64,000 nt of DNA from Gigantopelta aegis (lineage: Eukaryota > Mollusca > Gastropoda > Neomphalida > Peltospiridae), in contig NC_054701.1 of NCBI RefSeq assembly GCF_016097555.1, positions 63,679,927 to 63,743,926 of the forward strand, written 5' to 3'. The notes under the pieces were generated by a model that worked only from the letters and a program-made list of their open reading frames with translations, did no database searches and was not told the DNA's origin. Of the stretch, positions 8,416 through 19,552 are shown one piece after another (position 1 is the stretch's first letter; each line of letters starts with the position of its first letter). The position numbers and the translations under genes are program-made.

Positions 8416-11118
8416 TTATTTTGCATTCTCCAGAAGATCCAACAGCCAATCCCAGCCGTCGTCGTGTTCAGTGGGACATTTGCAGTTCCTCGTTTGGCCA
8501 CGTTTACACGGGTTGTAGGAAGGTGACGTCACGCAGATGCCGACCTTTTTCCCGAATATTTGATCCCACCAGCCGCCGCCGGTTTTCACTCGGCAGCACT
8601 TGGTAAGCTTGTCGCAGCCTTTGCTGCCGAAGATGTCGTCGTTATTGCTGGACGGGTTGCATGTCTTTAGATTGTCCGAGTTGCTTGAGAGCTGTGAAGT
8701 GAAGGCTGAGTGTTGAGAACCCCACTCGAAGAAATCACTACACGGGAAGTTGTCCTCTGAAAGCAGAATTATTAGCCAATAAATACATTGGCAAAAGTAG
8801 CGAAGCCATGGTACTGTCTTTATAGAGTCTTCTGCCTGTGCCTATCTTTCCCGTCGTCAGTTTAACTGATAGGAAACTGTTAAAATGGAATTCATCTTTG
8901 TACGCAATATTTAGAACAATGTGGGTACGGCAGTCAACTGGACCTAAGCGCAAAATGATACTTACGAAATGATACATCGGGTAATTAAAAAAAGAAGGCA
9001 GTCAGCAATACAAATCATGAGGTGAAGTGGTCAGAACGGTGGGAAATTGTTTAAAATGGCCTTGCGTATTATATGATAGACTGGGCTTTGATATTTCAGT
9101 CGTGGGGCACTTGTTGGAACAAAGGAAAACACCGAGTACATTGCTCTCTACCACTGAGAAACATTGAGCATTTGTTACTGTTAGCATGATGGTGAAACAA
9201 GGGGTCCACTTGATCATATGACTCATCGCGCGCGTGCGCACGCACGCACACACACACACACGCGCGCGCGCGCAAATAATAATAATAAATACTTACTGAC
9301 GCATGTGGGATCAATGCCATTCCCAGATTTACACTCGTAACCAGGGCAACACTCGATGTTCCTTTTCTGAAGGAAAAGAAGGTAATAGTTACTTTAAAAG
9401 GTTATCATGGCATTCACACTCACTACACCCCCAGAACATATTTCTCCCTTGGTCAACCCCTCCCTCACCCCGTCAGTTCCCCCAAAACACCAAGACCATT
9501 AGAGGTAGCTGCACCTCTTTCACAACAAGTATAAAAGAGATTCGTTTTGAATTAAATTAAATTAAATTAAAGACATACATTTACAATCCTTCAATAGTTT
9601 TTTTTTATTGGTGACTAAACGAGGCGTGGGGGTGACATGCATAACTAATATTCAACTTACTCGGCATTCGGAATTGGAAATAATGTCGTCGAATAGAAAG
9701 GCGTATGATTCTGTGATGCATACAGCAGCAATCTGAAAACGAATGGAAATTTTCAAAGTTAAAAAAAAAATCAGAAGCATATAGGAAAAAAAGAGTATTT
9801 TTATAATGACATCTCACCTAGATGAAACTCTTATGCAAAAATATATATTTGTTTTAAATTATAATTATGGTTACCGTAACGTTTTGTTGTTGAGATTCTG
9901 ACAAATTAATCAGTGGATAAAGTTGTAGCTAGATCAAACTTTCAGTTGGCCATACAGTAATTACAACATTTGGTCTGGCGATTGAGAGATGAAACCTGCT
10001 GTTGTCAAAGGATACTAATACACGGGAAAGTCGGAAGCAATTAAAAGTTGGTACGGCCATGATAGCAATACGTATGATGAAATCTATACTATGCGAGCGC
10101 CATAGGAAGAGGGGGGAAAAAAACGTTCATGGCCCAAAAAGTGGTACGGCCGTACCGCTTCCGACGCCCCTGATGCACACAGATAACTCCAGCTACCGTT
10201 TTTGCATCAGACACAATAATTTCCATAAGACTGCCTGATTCAGCATCAATCTTTAGTGCTGAAGTTTAGGCAGTCATTAAATCATTGAAAGAAATAAAGG
10301 GTTCTACTGCATTCAAATTGATTATTTTAACAAGATTCATGTTCGAGTGTTCATACTGTACGAAATATGAAGCTGGAACATCCCTTAAATCGGACGGTGA
10401 TACGAAAGTGCGTTTTTGTATCCATTGCCTATAAAGACATTGTATTTTGTTAGGTGCCAAGCCATTATTGGCTCCAGGGGTAATGAAAAGGCAGATTCAG
10501 CTGCCAAGTCTGCTTTAGATTTGCCTCATGCCAAGATTCGAATATCTTATACTAATTTTAAACATAATATTAACCAATTTATCGTTTCAACTTGGCAAGG
10601 TGATTGGAACGGTGTGATTGTGAACACGCTTCATTATATCAAGCCAGTCCTGGGAGCGTGGCAGTCCGCCTTTTGGCGGTGCAAGAAGGATAAAATAGTC
10701 TCGTGTCGTGCTCACATCGGTCATACATACTTGACACATTCATTGTTTCCTCGAAGAAGGATCCTCCACCTCAGTGTGAGCACTGACATTGTACTCTGAC
10801 GGTGCGTCACATTTTGGTGAAGTGCAATCATCTGAGGTAAACTATATAAAAGATATATTTGGACGAAGAAAAATTGTTGTTGCAATTTCTTCGTGATACT
10901 GAGTTTTATTTTAAATTTTAATTTCACGTATCTGTAATATTTGTATTTTTGGCAGTTTTAATTTAACTCTTGAATTTTTATATTTGTGATTATGAATTAA
11001 TTTATGCATTTACCTTAGTTTGACACCCGATGTATATATCGTGCTGGGGTGTCGTTGAACATCCATTCATTCATTTCAATTAAGCAAACAAACACACACA
11101 CAAACACACACACGCGCG

Positions 11119-11155
<37 letters not shown>

Positions 11156-11546
11156 ACACACACATTTGTCTCTAGCATGCGTGTCTTGCGCCCAGTCTGT
11201 AATATGACCCAAAATGATGTTATCTGAAAGATGAGTCTGTTGACTAACTAAAGCACATATAATAATGGCAATGTTCAATATTTTAAGTACATTAATAATA
11301 CAGTTTTGGCAGTTTGAAATGTGTAAAAGACGGTTTTGAAACCAATACCTTATATTTGTATATAAATAATTTTGCAAGTAATAAAAAAGGTAAGCCCCCT
11401 CATCCCCCCATCCCAAAAATTAACAGATCTTTTGTTATTTTTCGTCTAAGAAGAAGCCATTCTGATCATTCATTTTTTACTTGCATCTAAACACGAAAAG
11501 AAACAAAAATAATACTCACCACAACGAAAACAACCAACTGCATCAT
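8416..11546 (-). CDS. secreted cysteine-rich protein, four coding exons
   Basis: Spliced coding exons on the minus strand are 11520-11546, 9661-9732, 9297-9366 and 8416-8756: 510 nt, 169 residues plus TAA, with no frame conflict at any junction. Donors are GTGAGT, GTAAGT and GTAAGT; acceptors are TTTTCAG, CCTTCAG and CTTTCAG. Exon 1 encodes MMQLVVFVV and exon 2 continues IAAVCITESYA, together a signal peptide of about 20 residues ending at ESYA/F. The mature chain has 14 cysteines. It starts C-x6-CC-x4-C-x9-C-x6-C; a second set includes GCDKLTKCC, ICVT, PCKR and NCKC. The C-terminus is acidic and Trp/Leu-rich (DGWDWLLDLL). No transmembrane segment follows the signal peptide. A disulfide-stabilised extracellular role is inferred; I do not recognise the family and assign no enzymatic or toxin function. 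Intron 1 holds a Jockey-type LINE end and a MITE. Confidence 0.82.
9240..9275. repeat. (CA)n/(CG)n microsatellite in intron 3
   Basis: Alternating CACA and CGCG dinucleotides within the intron between coding exons 3 and 4 of the secreted-protein gene. Confidence 0.85.
10030..10165. mobile_element. short MITE-like element with 9-bp inverted ends
   Basis: GTCGGAAGC at 10030-10038 is mirrored by GCTTCCGAC at 10157-10165. GGTACGGCC occurs next to both ends. Length 136 bp, non-coding, in intron 1 of the secreted-protein gene. No target duplication is evident. Confidence 0.45.
10260..11070 (+). mobile_element. Jockey/I-type LINE, 5'-truncated 3' end
   Basis: The 3' end of a non-LTR retrotransposon: RNase H remnant, Cys/His region and a 3' UTR ending GTGCTGGGGTGTCGTTGAACATCC with CATT units. 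A piece of the same 3' end (GCTGGGGTGTCATTAAATATTCATT) recurs near 49597-49622. Inserted in intron 1 of the minus-strand secreted-protein gene, in the opposite orientation. Confidence 0.7.
10416..10870 (+). pseudogene. RNase H/C-terminal region of a Jockey/I-type LINE ORF2
   Basis: The frame contains the RNase H signature GSRGNEKADSAAKSAL (family form: HxGIxGNExADxxAK), then WQGDWNG and CRAHIGHTYLTHS. After a frameshift near 10750 the sequence reads DPPPQCEH, then LTVRHILVKCNH, matching the usual C-terminal Cys/His block with one Cys codon lost to a stop. Everything upstream (endonuclease, reverse transcriptase, most of RNase H) is absent, so the copy is dead. It adjoins a Jockey-type 3' UTR. 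Confidence 0.75.
11090..11168. repeat. (CA)n microsatellite
   Basis: Mostly ACACAC units with one CGCGCGAA interruption. Confidence 0.9.
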
Positions 11547-11607
11547 TATTACGGTATTTTCTTTCTTGAGGCTTGGTGTCTGAATTTCATCTGCTGTGGA
11601 GGCTTGG

Positions 11608-11616
11608 TTATATAAC
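11608..11616 (-). promoter_or_regulatory. TATA box of the secreted Cys-rich gene
   Basis: GTTATATAA on the minus strand, about 62 bp upstream of the start ATG at 11544-11546. A transcription start near 11580 would leave a 5' UTR of 30-40 nt. The placement supports exon 1 being the first exon. Confidence 0.6.
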
Positions 11617-11879
11617 AACACCCACTCAGCTGGATGTATAATAATTACATCCACCAGATTGTAGATAACCTTGATTTTTGTTCAAATATCTCATATATTT
11701 ATTAATATAGTCTTCAAAATAAGCAGGGGATATTAAAACATAGCACAATATAACAATGATGTTTTAATATCTGTCGGAATAATAATTAGTCGCAAAGCAG
11801 CAACACTCACGTGACAAGTATTTGAGTAAACATGTTCAAACCAGGAACGTGACATATCTGACACCAGACGTGCAACAGT

Positions 11880-12263
11880 AAGGAAATGTTTTATTTAACG
11901 ACGCACTCAACACATTTTATTTACGGTTATATGGCGTCGGACATATGATCAAGGACCACATAGATATTGAGAGGAAACCCGCTGTCGCCACTTCATGGGC
12001 TATTCTTTCCGATTAGCAGCAAGGGATCTTTTATTTGCGCTTCCCACAGGCAGAATAGCTAAAACCATGGCCTTTGTTGAACCAGTTATGGATCACTGGT
12101 CGGTGCAAGTGGTTTACACCTACCCATTGAGCCTTGCGGAGCACTCACTCAGGGTTTGGAGTCGGTATCTGAATTAAAAATCCCATGCCTCGACTGGGAT
12201 CCGAACCCAGTACCTACCAGCCTGTTGATCGATGACCTAACCACGACGCCATCGAGGCCGGTC
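11880..12263 (-). mobile_element. tRNA-derived SINE, head A/tail 1, minus strand
   Basis: Complete from tail (AGGAAATGTTTTATTTAACG) to head (GAGGCCGGT at about 12262). Target-site duplication CCAGA(C/A)GTGCAACA on both sides with one mismatch. It lies upstream of the secreted-protein gene promoter. Confidence 0.88.
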
Positions 12264-12346
12264 GCCCTCCAGAAGTGCAACAAGAGTCGTTATTGAGAAA
12301 GTGATGTTTTCTTTCATACACTAATGACGGCTAAAACACTCGTGGT

Positions 12347-12639
12347 CATAAGCGTACGAGACAGGAGCAAAACGTCAAATTCCAGCAAAAATTATGCTGA
12401 TATTCGGGCAAAATGTTCTAACCTGAGACCATGTATTTCCATCACTCTACCCTCAAAATTAGTTGTAATCCATGCAAACATGCGTAGTGATTCATTTGCA
12501 ACAGTATATAGCTGTTTAGTAGTAATACTATTATGAATAAATGTTGTTATGCAAATTTAGGCATTTTCGTTTAATTCGGGCAAAAGCCTGTCTGATTCCT
12601 CCCCCACCCCCTTAAAAAATGGGAGCCCGTACGCCTATG
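12347..12639 (+). mobile_element. hAT-like MITE, family M1, copy A
   Basis: Ends are CATAAGCGTACGAGACAG and GGGAGCCCGTACGCCTATG; the inverted core is CATAAGCGTACG/CGTACGCCTATG (11 of 12). Internal markers are CATGTATTTCCATC, TTAGTTGTAATCCATG, CAGTATATAGCTGTTTAG and GTTTAATTCGGGCAAAA. The 8 bp on each side (CTCGTGGT/TTCGCTGT) match only partly. Homologous along its whole length to 45128-45531 in reverse. Non-coding, so non-autonomous. Confidence 0.7.
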
Positions 12640-12753
12640 TTCGCTGTACGCCAAGCATGTACGAATCCGACGTAGTATCAAACGTCCAATAGCTGTTTCT
12701 GTTGTATTTTTTTTTTTTTTTTTTTTTGTTTGTTTGTTTTGTTGTTTGTTTAA

Positions 12754-13150
12754 CCGGCCTTTGCGGCGTCGTGGTAGGCCATCGGTCTACAGGCTGGTAG
12801 GTACTGGGTTCGGATCCCAGTCGAGGCATGGGATTTTTAATCCAGATACCGACTCCAAACCCTGAGTGAGTGCTCCGCAAGGCTCAATGGGTACGTGTAA
12901 ACCACCTGCACCGACCAGTGATTCATAACTGGTTCAACAAAGGCCATGGTTTGTGCTATCCTGCCTGTGGGAAGCGCAAATAAAAGATCCCTTGCTGCTA
13001 ATCGGAATAGTAGCCCATGTAGTGGCGACAGCGGGTTTCCTCTCAAAAATCTGTGTGGTCCTTAACCATATGTCTGACGCCATATAACCGTAAATAAAAT
13101 GTGTTGGGTGCGTCGTTAAATAAAACATTTCTCTCTTTCTTTCTTTTTTT
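12754..13150 (+). mobile_element. tRNA-derived SINE, head A/tail 1
   Basis: Complete plus-strand copy starting CCGGCCTTTGCGGCG with B box GGGTTCGGATCCC and ending in the CATTTCTCTCTTTC tail. It sits between T/GTTT-rich tracts. Confidence 0.88.
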
Positions 13151-13224
13151 TCTTTTTTTTTCTTATTATTTTTTTAATTTGTTGTTGTTGTTGTTTTTTT
13201 GTTGTTGTTGTGGGGGTTGGGGGG

Positions 13225-13646
13225 TGGTCGGGCTCCAGTTCCATTTCTTCCGGAGCGCAGCGACTAATTCGGTCAAATTGGTCGGATGCAGTTGAAAGTT
13301 TTGGAGACGGTGATGCTCTACACGTGTTCAATGGGTGAACACATTTTGAGCTCTGAGATGGCAATGATAGTGTGTTGATGTTTTACTGATGCAGGTTCGC
13401 AGTGACCAGTCGACTACGGTGAGCACAGGCGTTGTCGTCCTGAAAAACAAAACGTCGCCCAGTCTGACGTGCGAAAGGCGCAACGATCGATGCAATACTA
13501 TTGTCAAGGTAGTATTGGCCCAAACACGGTAACGTCGATCCATGTGTCTTATTCCGATGGACACTCCTTACAGGTGCATTATCCCGTAAACGTGCTTCTC
13601 GTTCTTGGCAAGGGCATGGCTTTTGAGTTGCATTGAGCAGGAACAT
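13225..13646 (-). pseudogene. degenerate Tc1-like transposase, C-terminal half
   Basis: Minus-strand reading gives FVFQDDNACAHRSRLV (second catalytic Asp block), then after a stop and frameshift SPIEHV with a stop in place of the expected Trp, and finally NLTELVAALRKKWN, all in Tc1 order. The upstream part PCPCQEREARLRDNAP fits the region between the first and second Asp blocks. It is more degraded than, and a different lineage from, the two elements at 400-3535. No TIRs were found. Confidence 0.75.
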
Positions 13647-13650
13647 TACC

Positions 13651-13929
13651 GTATACCATACACTTATTTTTAGATGTGTGTTTTCTTCTCTTCTTTGTTT
13701 TTTTTTGGTGTGTTTTTTTGTGTGTGTTTTTTTTGGCCTTGTTTCATTAAAAAACGATTCTTATTTGAAATGAAATATTCCCTACTTATTTTGAACAGTA
13801 TATGTAATATAAGTGTCAGATTGTAGATAACTGTTACGAAAAAAAAATCCAACGTTAATTAAACTTATAAATCGAATAATTATTTCCAGGTATGGGGGGG
13901 GGGGGGGGGGGAGAGAGAGAGGGAGGGGG

Positions 13930-13978
<49 letters not shown>

Positions 13979-14034
13979 ACGGAAGTAGAGGGGGAGAGCT
14001 ATAGACAGATAGAAACAGACAGTTTAAGGTAATT

Positions 14035-14102
<68 letters not shown>

Positions 14103-14268
14103 AAAAAGAGAGAGATGAAGAGAGAGCTATAGATAGAAAGAGACAGACAGTGTAAGGTAATTGAAGAGAGAAATAGAGACTGAGAGAGAGACAGAGACAG
14201 AGAGAGGCAGACAGACAGAGAGACAGGCAGACAGACAGAGAGACAGGCAGACAGACAACAAGAGAGAC

Positions 14269-14327
<59 letters not shown>

Positions 14328-14335
14328 TGGTGGTC
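13651..14335. repeat. T/GT-rich tract, (G)n and long (GA)n/(GACA)n arrays
   Basis: T-rich to 13870, a G run at about 13893, then GA dinucleotides to 14325 with GACAGACAG units. A phrase AGAGCTATAGA followed by AAGGTAATTGAAGAGAGA occurs twice (about 13996 and 14125), showing local duplication. Open frames here encode only Ser-Leu or Arg-Glu repeats. Confidence 0.85.
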
Positions 14336-14574
14336 ATTTTAGGCATCAAATTAGTATATTTGTATTACTATTACTAATAGCATTTTCAGTCTAAAACAAA
14401 TTTTAAAATGTTATCCAATGGTTTCTAGAACTAAAGCTGTTCATTTTCAAGTCGTGGAGTTTGGATTACAGGCATATTCCCGAGTACTGGTCTGTCCCGT
14501 TTTGCTTCATTTGCATATGGATGTCCTGTTTATATCCACATGACACTAGCTAAATATAGGCACTTAGAAAAGAA

Positions 14575-17055
14575 GGAAGGTGGCTCCTAGCAAGTTTATT
14601 TCTATATATGATAGCATGCACTACACGGACGTCCACGATATACCAGGTCTCCTGCTTTTGGTAGATTTTGAAAAAGCTTTCGACTCTGTATCATGGGCAT
14701 TTATTGAAAAATCATTAGACATTTTTAATTTCAAAGCCTCAATTAAAAACTGGATTAAAACTCTATATAATAATTCAATGTCGAGGATGATTCAAAATGG
14801 CTTTCTGTCAGAAACATTTAAATTAGAAAGAGGATGTAGACATGGTGATCCACTTTCTCGTTATATTTTTATTATTTGCGCTGAAATTCTAGCTATATTA
14901 ATAAAAAATAACGAAAACATAAATGGAATAACAATCGATGGTGAACAATATTTAATATCCCAATACGCAGACGATACAACTTTTATATTGGATGGAACTC
15001 CTGGATCTCTGTTTAATACTTTAACAATATTAGAATATTATGCCACAGTATCTGGATTAAAAATAAATTATACAAAATTAAAAGCTATTTGGATAGGCAG
15101 TAAAAAACCTTCAAAAGATGTTTAGCACAATTCAAGATGGAAATAGAATGGAATACAACAAAATTTAAGATGCTCGGAATAACGTTTACAGTAAATTTAC
15201 AATTAATTGTTAAAGCGAATTACCCCACAAAAATTAATGAAATTAAACTATTGATAAAACTATGGTCCATAAGGAAGTTAACTGTCTTATGAAGAATAAC
15301 CGTATTAAAAACACTAATAATACCTAAAATTACATATTTACTAACTTTACTACCAAACCCATCCAAAAAAAGAAGTTGACAATTTGAATAGATTATTTGA
15401 TAAATTCATTTGGCAAAATAAACCCGATAAAATAAAACGAGTCTTATTAGCTCAAGAATTCAAAGATGGTGGATTACAAATGTTAAATATATATAGTTTC
15501 ATGATGGCTTTAAAAGCTTCATGGCTTAGGAGACTATTTTTAGGTAACCCAAAATGGATTAAACTGTTTGAATCTACTACTAACTTATCCAATAGAGACC
15601 TTGTAATAAATGGAGATTATTATTTGAATATAAAAAGAAAGAAATTTAAAAACATGTTTTGGAAAGATGTCTTATACAGTTGGGAGTTAATTCAACAAAA
15701 ACTAATTTTGGAAAAAATAGAAGACATTTTAACCTCAAATATTTGGTACAACAGCAATATAACAATAAATACAAAACCATTCTGTTATAAAAATTATTTA
15801 GAAAAGGGAATAATATTTATAAACGATCTTCTTGATGAAGATGGAAATTTCTTTACATTTGAGAAATTAAAAAATATATATAACGTAAATTCACACTTTT
15901 TAGAATATTCATCACTTATAAACAGCATTAAGGCATTTATAAATAAAGCAGACAATGTTAGAAATGGCCACTTTACATTGCTAACTAATCCTGTATTTCC
16001 GGTAAAATTTAATATTATTCTTAAAAGTCAAACAGGTATTAAAGACATGTATAAACTATTAAATCACGAAATTATTACACCAACATCACAAATAAGATGT
16101 AGAAACCAAAGTTTTGCTTTTGACTCAAAAGAATGGGGAAACTATTATAGAGTGCCTTTTATAAATCTCAAAGATACAACTTTGATATGGTTTCAATATA
16201 GAATTATACACCAAATACTAACAACTAATACTTTTTTTACATAAAATTAAATACACAGATACTATTGAATGTACGTTCTGTGCAGTTCACCAGAAACATT
16301 AACACATTTATTTTACTATTGTAATAGAGTGACTGATCTGTGGCAAGCTGTTGTAAATTGGATTTTAAACAAAAAAGGAATTCGAATAAAATTAAATAAA
16401 ACAAATATTTTATTTGGACAAATAGGCGATATAAAAGACATATTTATAAACTGGCTGTTAATAAACATTAAATATTATATATACAAGACAAAAATGGAAA
16501 AAAAATTGAAATAAATATAATAGCTACTCAAAACTTTTTACGAAATAAATACGAAATAGAAAAATATATTCTTTTTAAAAACTGTAAATATGAAGAGTAT
16601 AATACAATCTGGGCACCATGGAAGCGACTCTTCAGTCAAGAAAGTAATTTGATGGAAGATAATAGAAACAATTATCAAGCGAGCGCTTGACGTGAATTTT
16701 GACATTATTACTTATCACTATAATTACCTACTATAACTTCTCTTTTTAACATTCTTTCTTTCTAAACTTATATATTTATTTTATGTCCCCATTACATCAA
16801 CCAGCCTATTTAAATATATTTCTATTAACTAGCCATTTATAATACTACTATCAACATGTACATATGCATTAATATTAAATATATCATCATCTACATTATT
16901 TGTATAAGTATTACTATTACTATAATCAGCATATTACCACAAAGTGTATGTACTCCCAGTATTTAGCGTGTATAATCTAATTCATATTCTGTGAGGCGAT
17001 AAATCAGGGCACCCCAACCCTGGCATCGTCAAAATGAGCTGGGGACAATAAAAAA
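14575..17055 (+). mobile_element. L1/Tx1-type LINE, 5'-truncated
   Basis: Contains the reverse transcriptase from the palm domain to the end of ORF2, a 3' UTR and an A-rich tail (GGGGACAATAAAAAAAG). The 3' end phrase CACCCCAACCCTGGCATCG has a close counterpart at about 47331-47380 on the minus strand, so two members of one lineage are present. Everything before the RT palm is missing. The very AT-rich coding region contrasts with the Tc1 genes. Confidence 0.82.
14580..16690 (+). pseudogene. LINE ORF2: reverse transcriptase palm to C-terminal zinc knuckle
   Basis: Three open segments are separated by lesions. 14580-15125 carries LLLLVDFEKAFDS (first catalytic Asp), GCRHGDPLSRYIF (consensus GCRQGDPLSPYIF, two changes) and QYADDTTFILDG with the YADD catalytic pair intact. 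After a TAG at 15123, the region to 15384 still reads in family order (FKMLGITFTVN, LWSIRKLTVL, then a TGA). 15384-16244 is the thumb/C-terminal domain (LFDKFIWQNKPDKIKR, GGLQMLNIYSF, ALKASWLRRLF). A frameshift near 16280 interrupts the zinc knuckle: CTFC then PETLTHLFYYC, i.e. C-x2-C..H-x4-C as in L1-clade elements. At least three lesions make it non-functional. Confidence 0.82.
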
Positions 17056-17074
17056 AGAAAAAGAAAAAAAGAAG

Positions 17075-17300
17075 AAGTTTATTTCTCGCTCCAGCCAGTG
17101 CACCACGACTGGTATATCAAAGGCTGTGGTCTGTGCTATTGCTGCTAATCGAAAAGAGTAGCCCATGAAGTGGCAATGGTGGGTTTTCTCCATCAATATC
17201 TGTGTGGCTGTTAACCATTGGCTATGTCCGATGCCATATAACCGTAAATGAAATGTGTTGACTGCGTCGTTAAATAAAACTTTTCCTTCCTTCCCTTTCA
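17075..17300 (+). mobile_element. SINE body + tail 1, head missing
   Basis: Begins in the body at TTTCTCGCTCCAGCCAGTG with no A or B box, then GATGCCATATAACCGTAAATG and GCGTCGTTAAATAAAAC. It directly follows the A-rich tail of the 14575-17055 LINE, which may be where it landed. Confidence 0.8.
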
Positions 17301-17412
17301 ACAAGTTATATTCTTTTTCCAGTTTCCTGATGCAGAGTGTTAACTAGTCAGTTTGTCGTATGTTTGCTTCTACCCAGATGTAAGCTTACTAACAGGTTTG
17401 TCCATATGTAGC

Positions 17413-17634
17413 TTAAAGGAATCTTTGACAACTGGAAGCATCCCCAGAGACTGCTGCTTTTTTTTTGGGGGGGGGGGGATATCCTGTTTCTGTCAATCTC
17501 TGTATCTCATCCAGTGGCACCATACAACCAACCAGATGTCTCAGCTTGTTCAGAAGAATCATGGCGGGCTGACGTTTGAAGACTGACAAAAGCAATGTTG
17601 TTTTGATCAAGTATGACAAACTGGGGTCATACAT
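17413..17634 (-). other. unidentified coding remnant
   Basis: The minus strand has an open stretch reading MYDPSLSYLIKTT, KRQPAMILLNKLRHLVG and VPLDEIQRLTET, with amino-acid composition more gene-like than the surrounding frames, and an acceptor-like TATTACAG directly before it. A G homopolymer at 17467-17478 then disrupts it. I do not recognise the family; it may be a mobile-element fragment. Confidence 0.25.
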
Positions 17635-17795
17635 CTGTAATAGCTAATGTAGATGGCATGTCAAATGCTTAGATCAGAGCATAACAACCAAATATGTAGC
17701 ATACGTGAGACTGAGGTCATACATCTGTCAAGGTAATGTAGATGGCACATCAAATGCTTAGATCAGAGCATAACAACCAAACACGTAGCTTAAGA
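17622..17795. repeat. tandem duplication, ~88-bp unit, two copies
   Basis: GGTCATACATCTGT through GCTTAGATCAGAGCATAACAACC occurs at about 17625-17690 and again at about 17713-17780 with a few substitutions. Confidence 0.8.
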
Positions 17796-18402
17796 GAGGC
17801 AGTCAGTTCGCAAATTTATCAGTTGAGGTTTACTTCCTTTGCTAAGTTTTTAGTTCCTGTTTAAATGATGCTGAATAAAAATAGAAGCGATCTTGATTTT
17901 GTTTGATTCAACATCGCATGCAAGAGCGGGACCCGGGACAGACATGGTTGAAACGTTAGTGGTATATAATCATGTTAAAACAATTAAGCTCAAGCGCAAG
18001 ATGGGTTATATTAGCTTGTAAGCATGAGGTCGTCATTCGGGGTGGTTTTGAGAATCCACATATCCACAGACAGTAAATTATGACAATGCGTCAAATAACT
18101 AACAAAGATGTAGGTACACATACTTTCCTTCATACATGTACTACAATTGAAATATGATACATTAAAAACATTCTATATAATGTAGACACACACACAATGT
18201 TATTGATGATTTATTATCTTGGCCTTCTAAGAAATAAGGTTTGGTTGATGAATTAAACTGAAAGGAAAAGAAAAAAAATTGAAAAACACCATCCTCATGG
18301 AAATCACTTAAAATTTCATAACCGTCAAGGTTTTCATGTCTTGACTAGTTGTGATACCATTTGGATTTTTATCGTTTTACTGGCGACGGCAAGCTCCATT
18401 TG
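17796..18402. other. no gene seen
   Basis: AT-rich non-coding sequence without a recognisable repeat family. Confidence 0.4.
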
Positions 18403-19092
18403 GAACTGAAGCAATCTAATTAAAATTAGCTCCACTATTACATGTGGATCTAACAGCAGCCAGTTGGAGCTCATGTCCACCAATCAAAACCTTACTTGAA
18501 AATAATTTGAAAACATTCCGAATTATCCTGAGGGTATACGACATGTTTCATGTGAATTACGAATGCCTTATTTAGACCAGTAGAACTAATTTTAATCAGA
18601 TTGCTAACAACACTGCGTAGTCTCCGATGTCCAAGTAATATTTCGTCTGTAAATAATAATTTAAATATTGACCAATCACACTTCGCCTTTTATAACGTTA
18701 TTTGGGAGCATACAAATTCTAAAAATATCGGGCGAGTCTATTTTAGTGGCCGCAATACAGCGAACCATACCAATACGTACGGGATGGGTTATCAGTCTTC
18801 AATTTTACATTACAAATTATTTATTTATTAAAAAAAACTAAAAACTAAATCAGTCTTCAGTTTTACATTACAAATTATTTATTTTATAAAATAAAACACG
18901 TTTTAAGGCATTCGTAATTCACACGACACATGTCGTATACCCTCAGGATAATTCGGAATGTTTTCAACTTATTTTTAAATCACTGGCATGATTCTGCAAG
19001 TAAGGTTTTGATTGGTGGACATGAGCTCCAACTGGCTGCTGTTAGATCCACATGTAATAGTGGAGCTAATTTTAATTAGATTGGAACTGAAG
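18403..19092. mobile_element. long-TIR MITE (Mutator-like?), family M2, copy 1, with TSD
   Basis: The element is 18412-19083 (672 bp). The 9-bp direct repeats GAACTGAAG flank it exactly (18403-18411 and 19084-19092). Arms of about 165 bp are inverted copies, starting CAATCTAATTAAAATTAG and including CAGTTGGAGCTCATGTCCAC and TCCTGAGGGTATACGACATG. The core is non-coding. Long TIRs with 9-bp duplications are typical of Mutator-like elements; this assignment is inference. An extra AACTAATTTTAATCAGATTG inside the left arm (about 18586) looks like another M2 end. Confidence 0.82.
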
Positions 19093-19550
19093 GTGCGGAA
19101 TATCGTACAACCAATCAACCTGTATGAATGTATTTCATAAAATGTAATATTTTAAGATAAATGTATTTTTTCATTCTAAATTCTCAATTTTGTTTATGTA
19201 AATTGTAATATATACCGACTAGATGTAGCAGCACGGGAAAGTTTAGATGGGGTGTAGTGGCCTTAAACTAAGTCCCCCCAACCCCCCCCCCCCCCAACAA
19301 ACAACAACAACAACAACAAATAATTATAATAATAAAAATAAATAAATAAATAAAAATATATATGACAGACGTGAAGATAGCCAGCCTAAATTAACAAATA
19401 TGGCGGACTTTGTCACGGTCGACTTTATGGAATTCATCTTTATGTGTAACATTTAGCACAGTACAATAGTCGACTGGACCTGACCGAATTTTTTTTTTTT
19501 TTACAAAATGCGGCACCAGTTAAGGACAAAGAAGGCGGCCGGCAGTAGAA
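19093..19550. other. low-complexity and unassigned sequence
   Basis: AT-rich DNA with a C run, CAA units and AATA units at about 19276-19360, and a T run at 19490-19502. No gene seen. Confidence 0.5.
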
Positions 19551-19552
19551 AT

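Noticed and set aside
13999..14394. Open frames encoding Ser-Leu or Arg-Glu repeats (also 20268-20681, 26847-27224 and 42536-42909)
   Set aside because: They are translations of (CT)n/(GA)n arrays.
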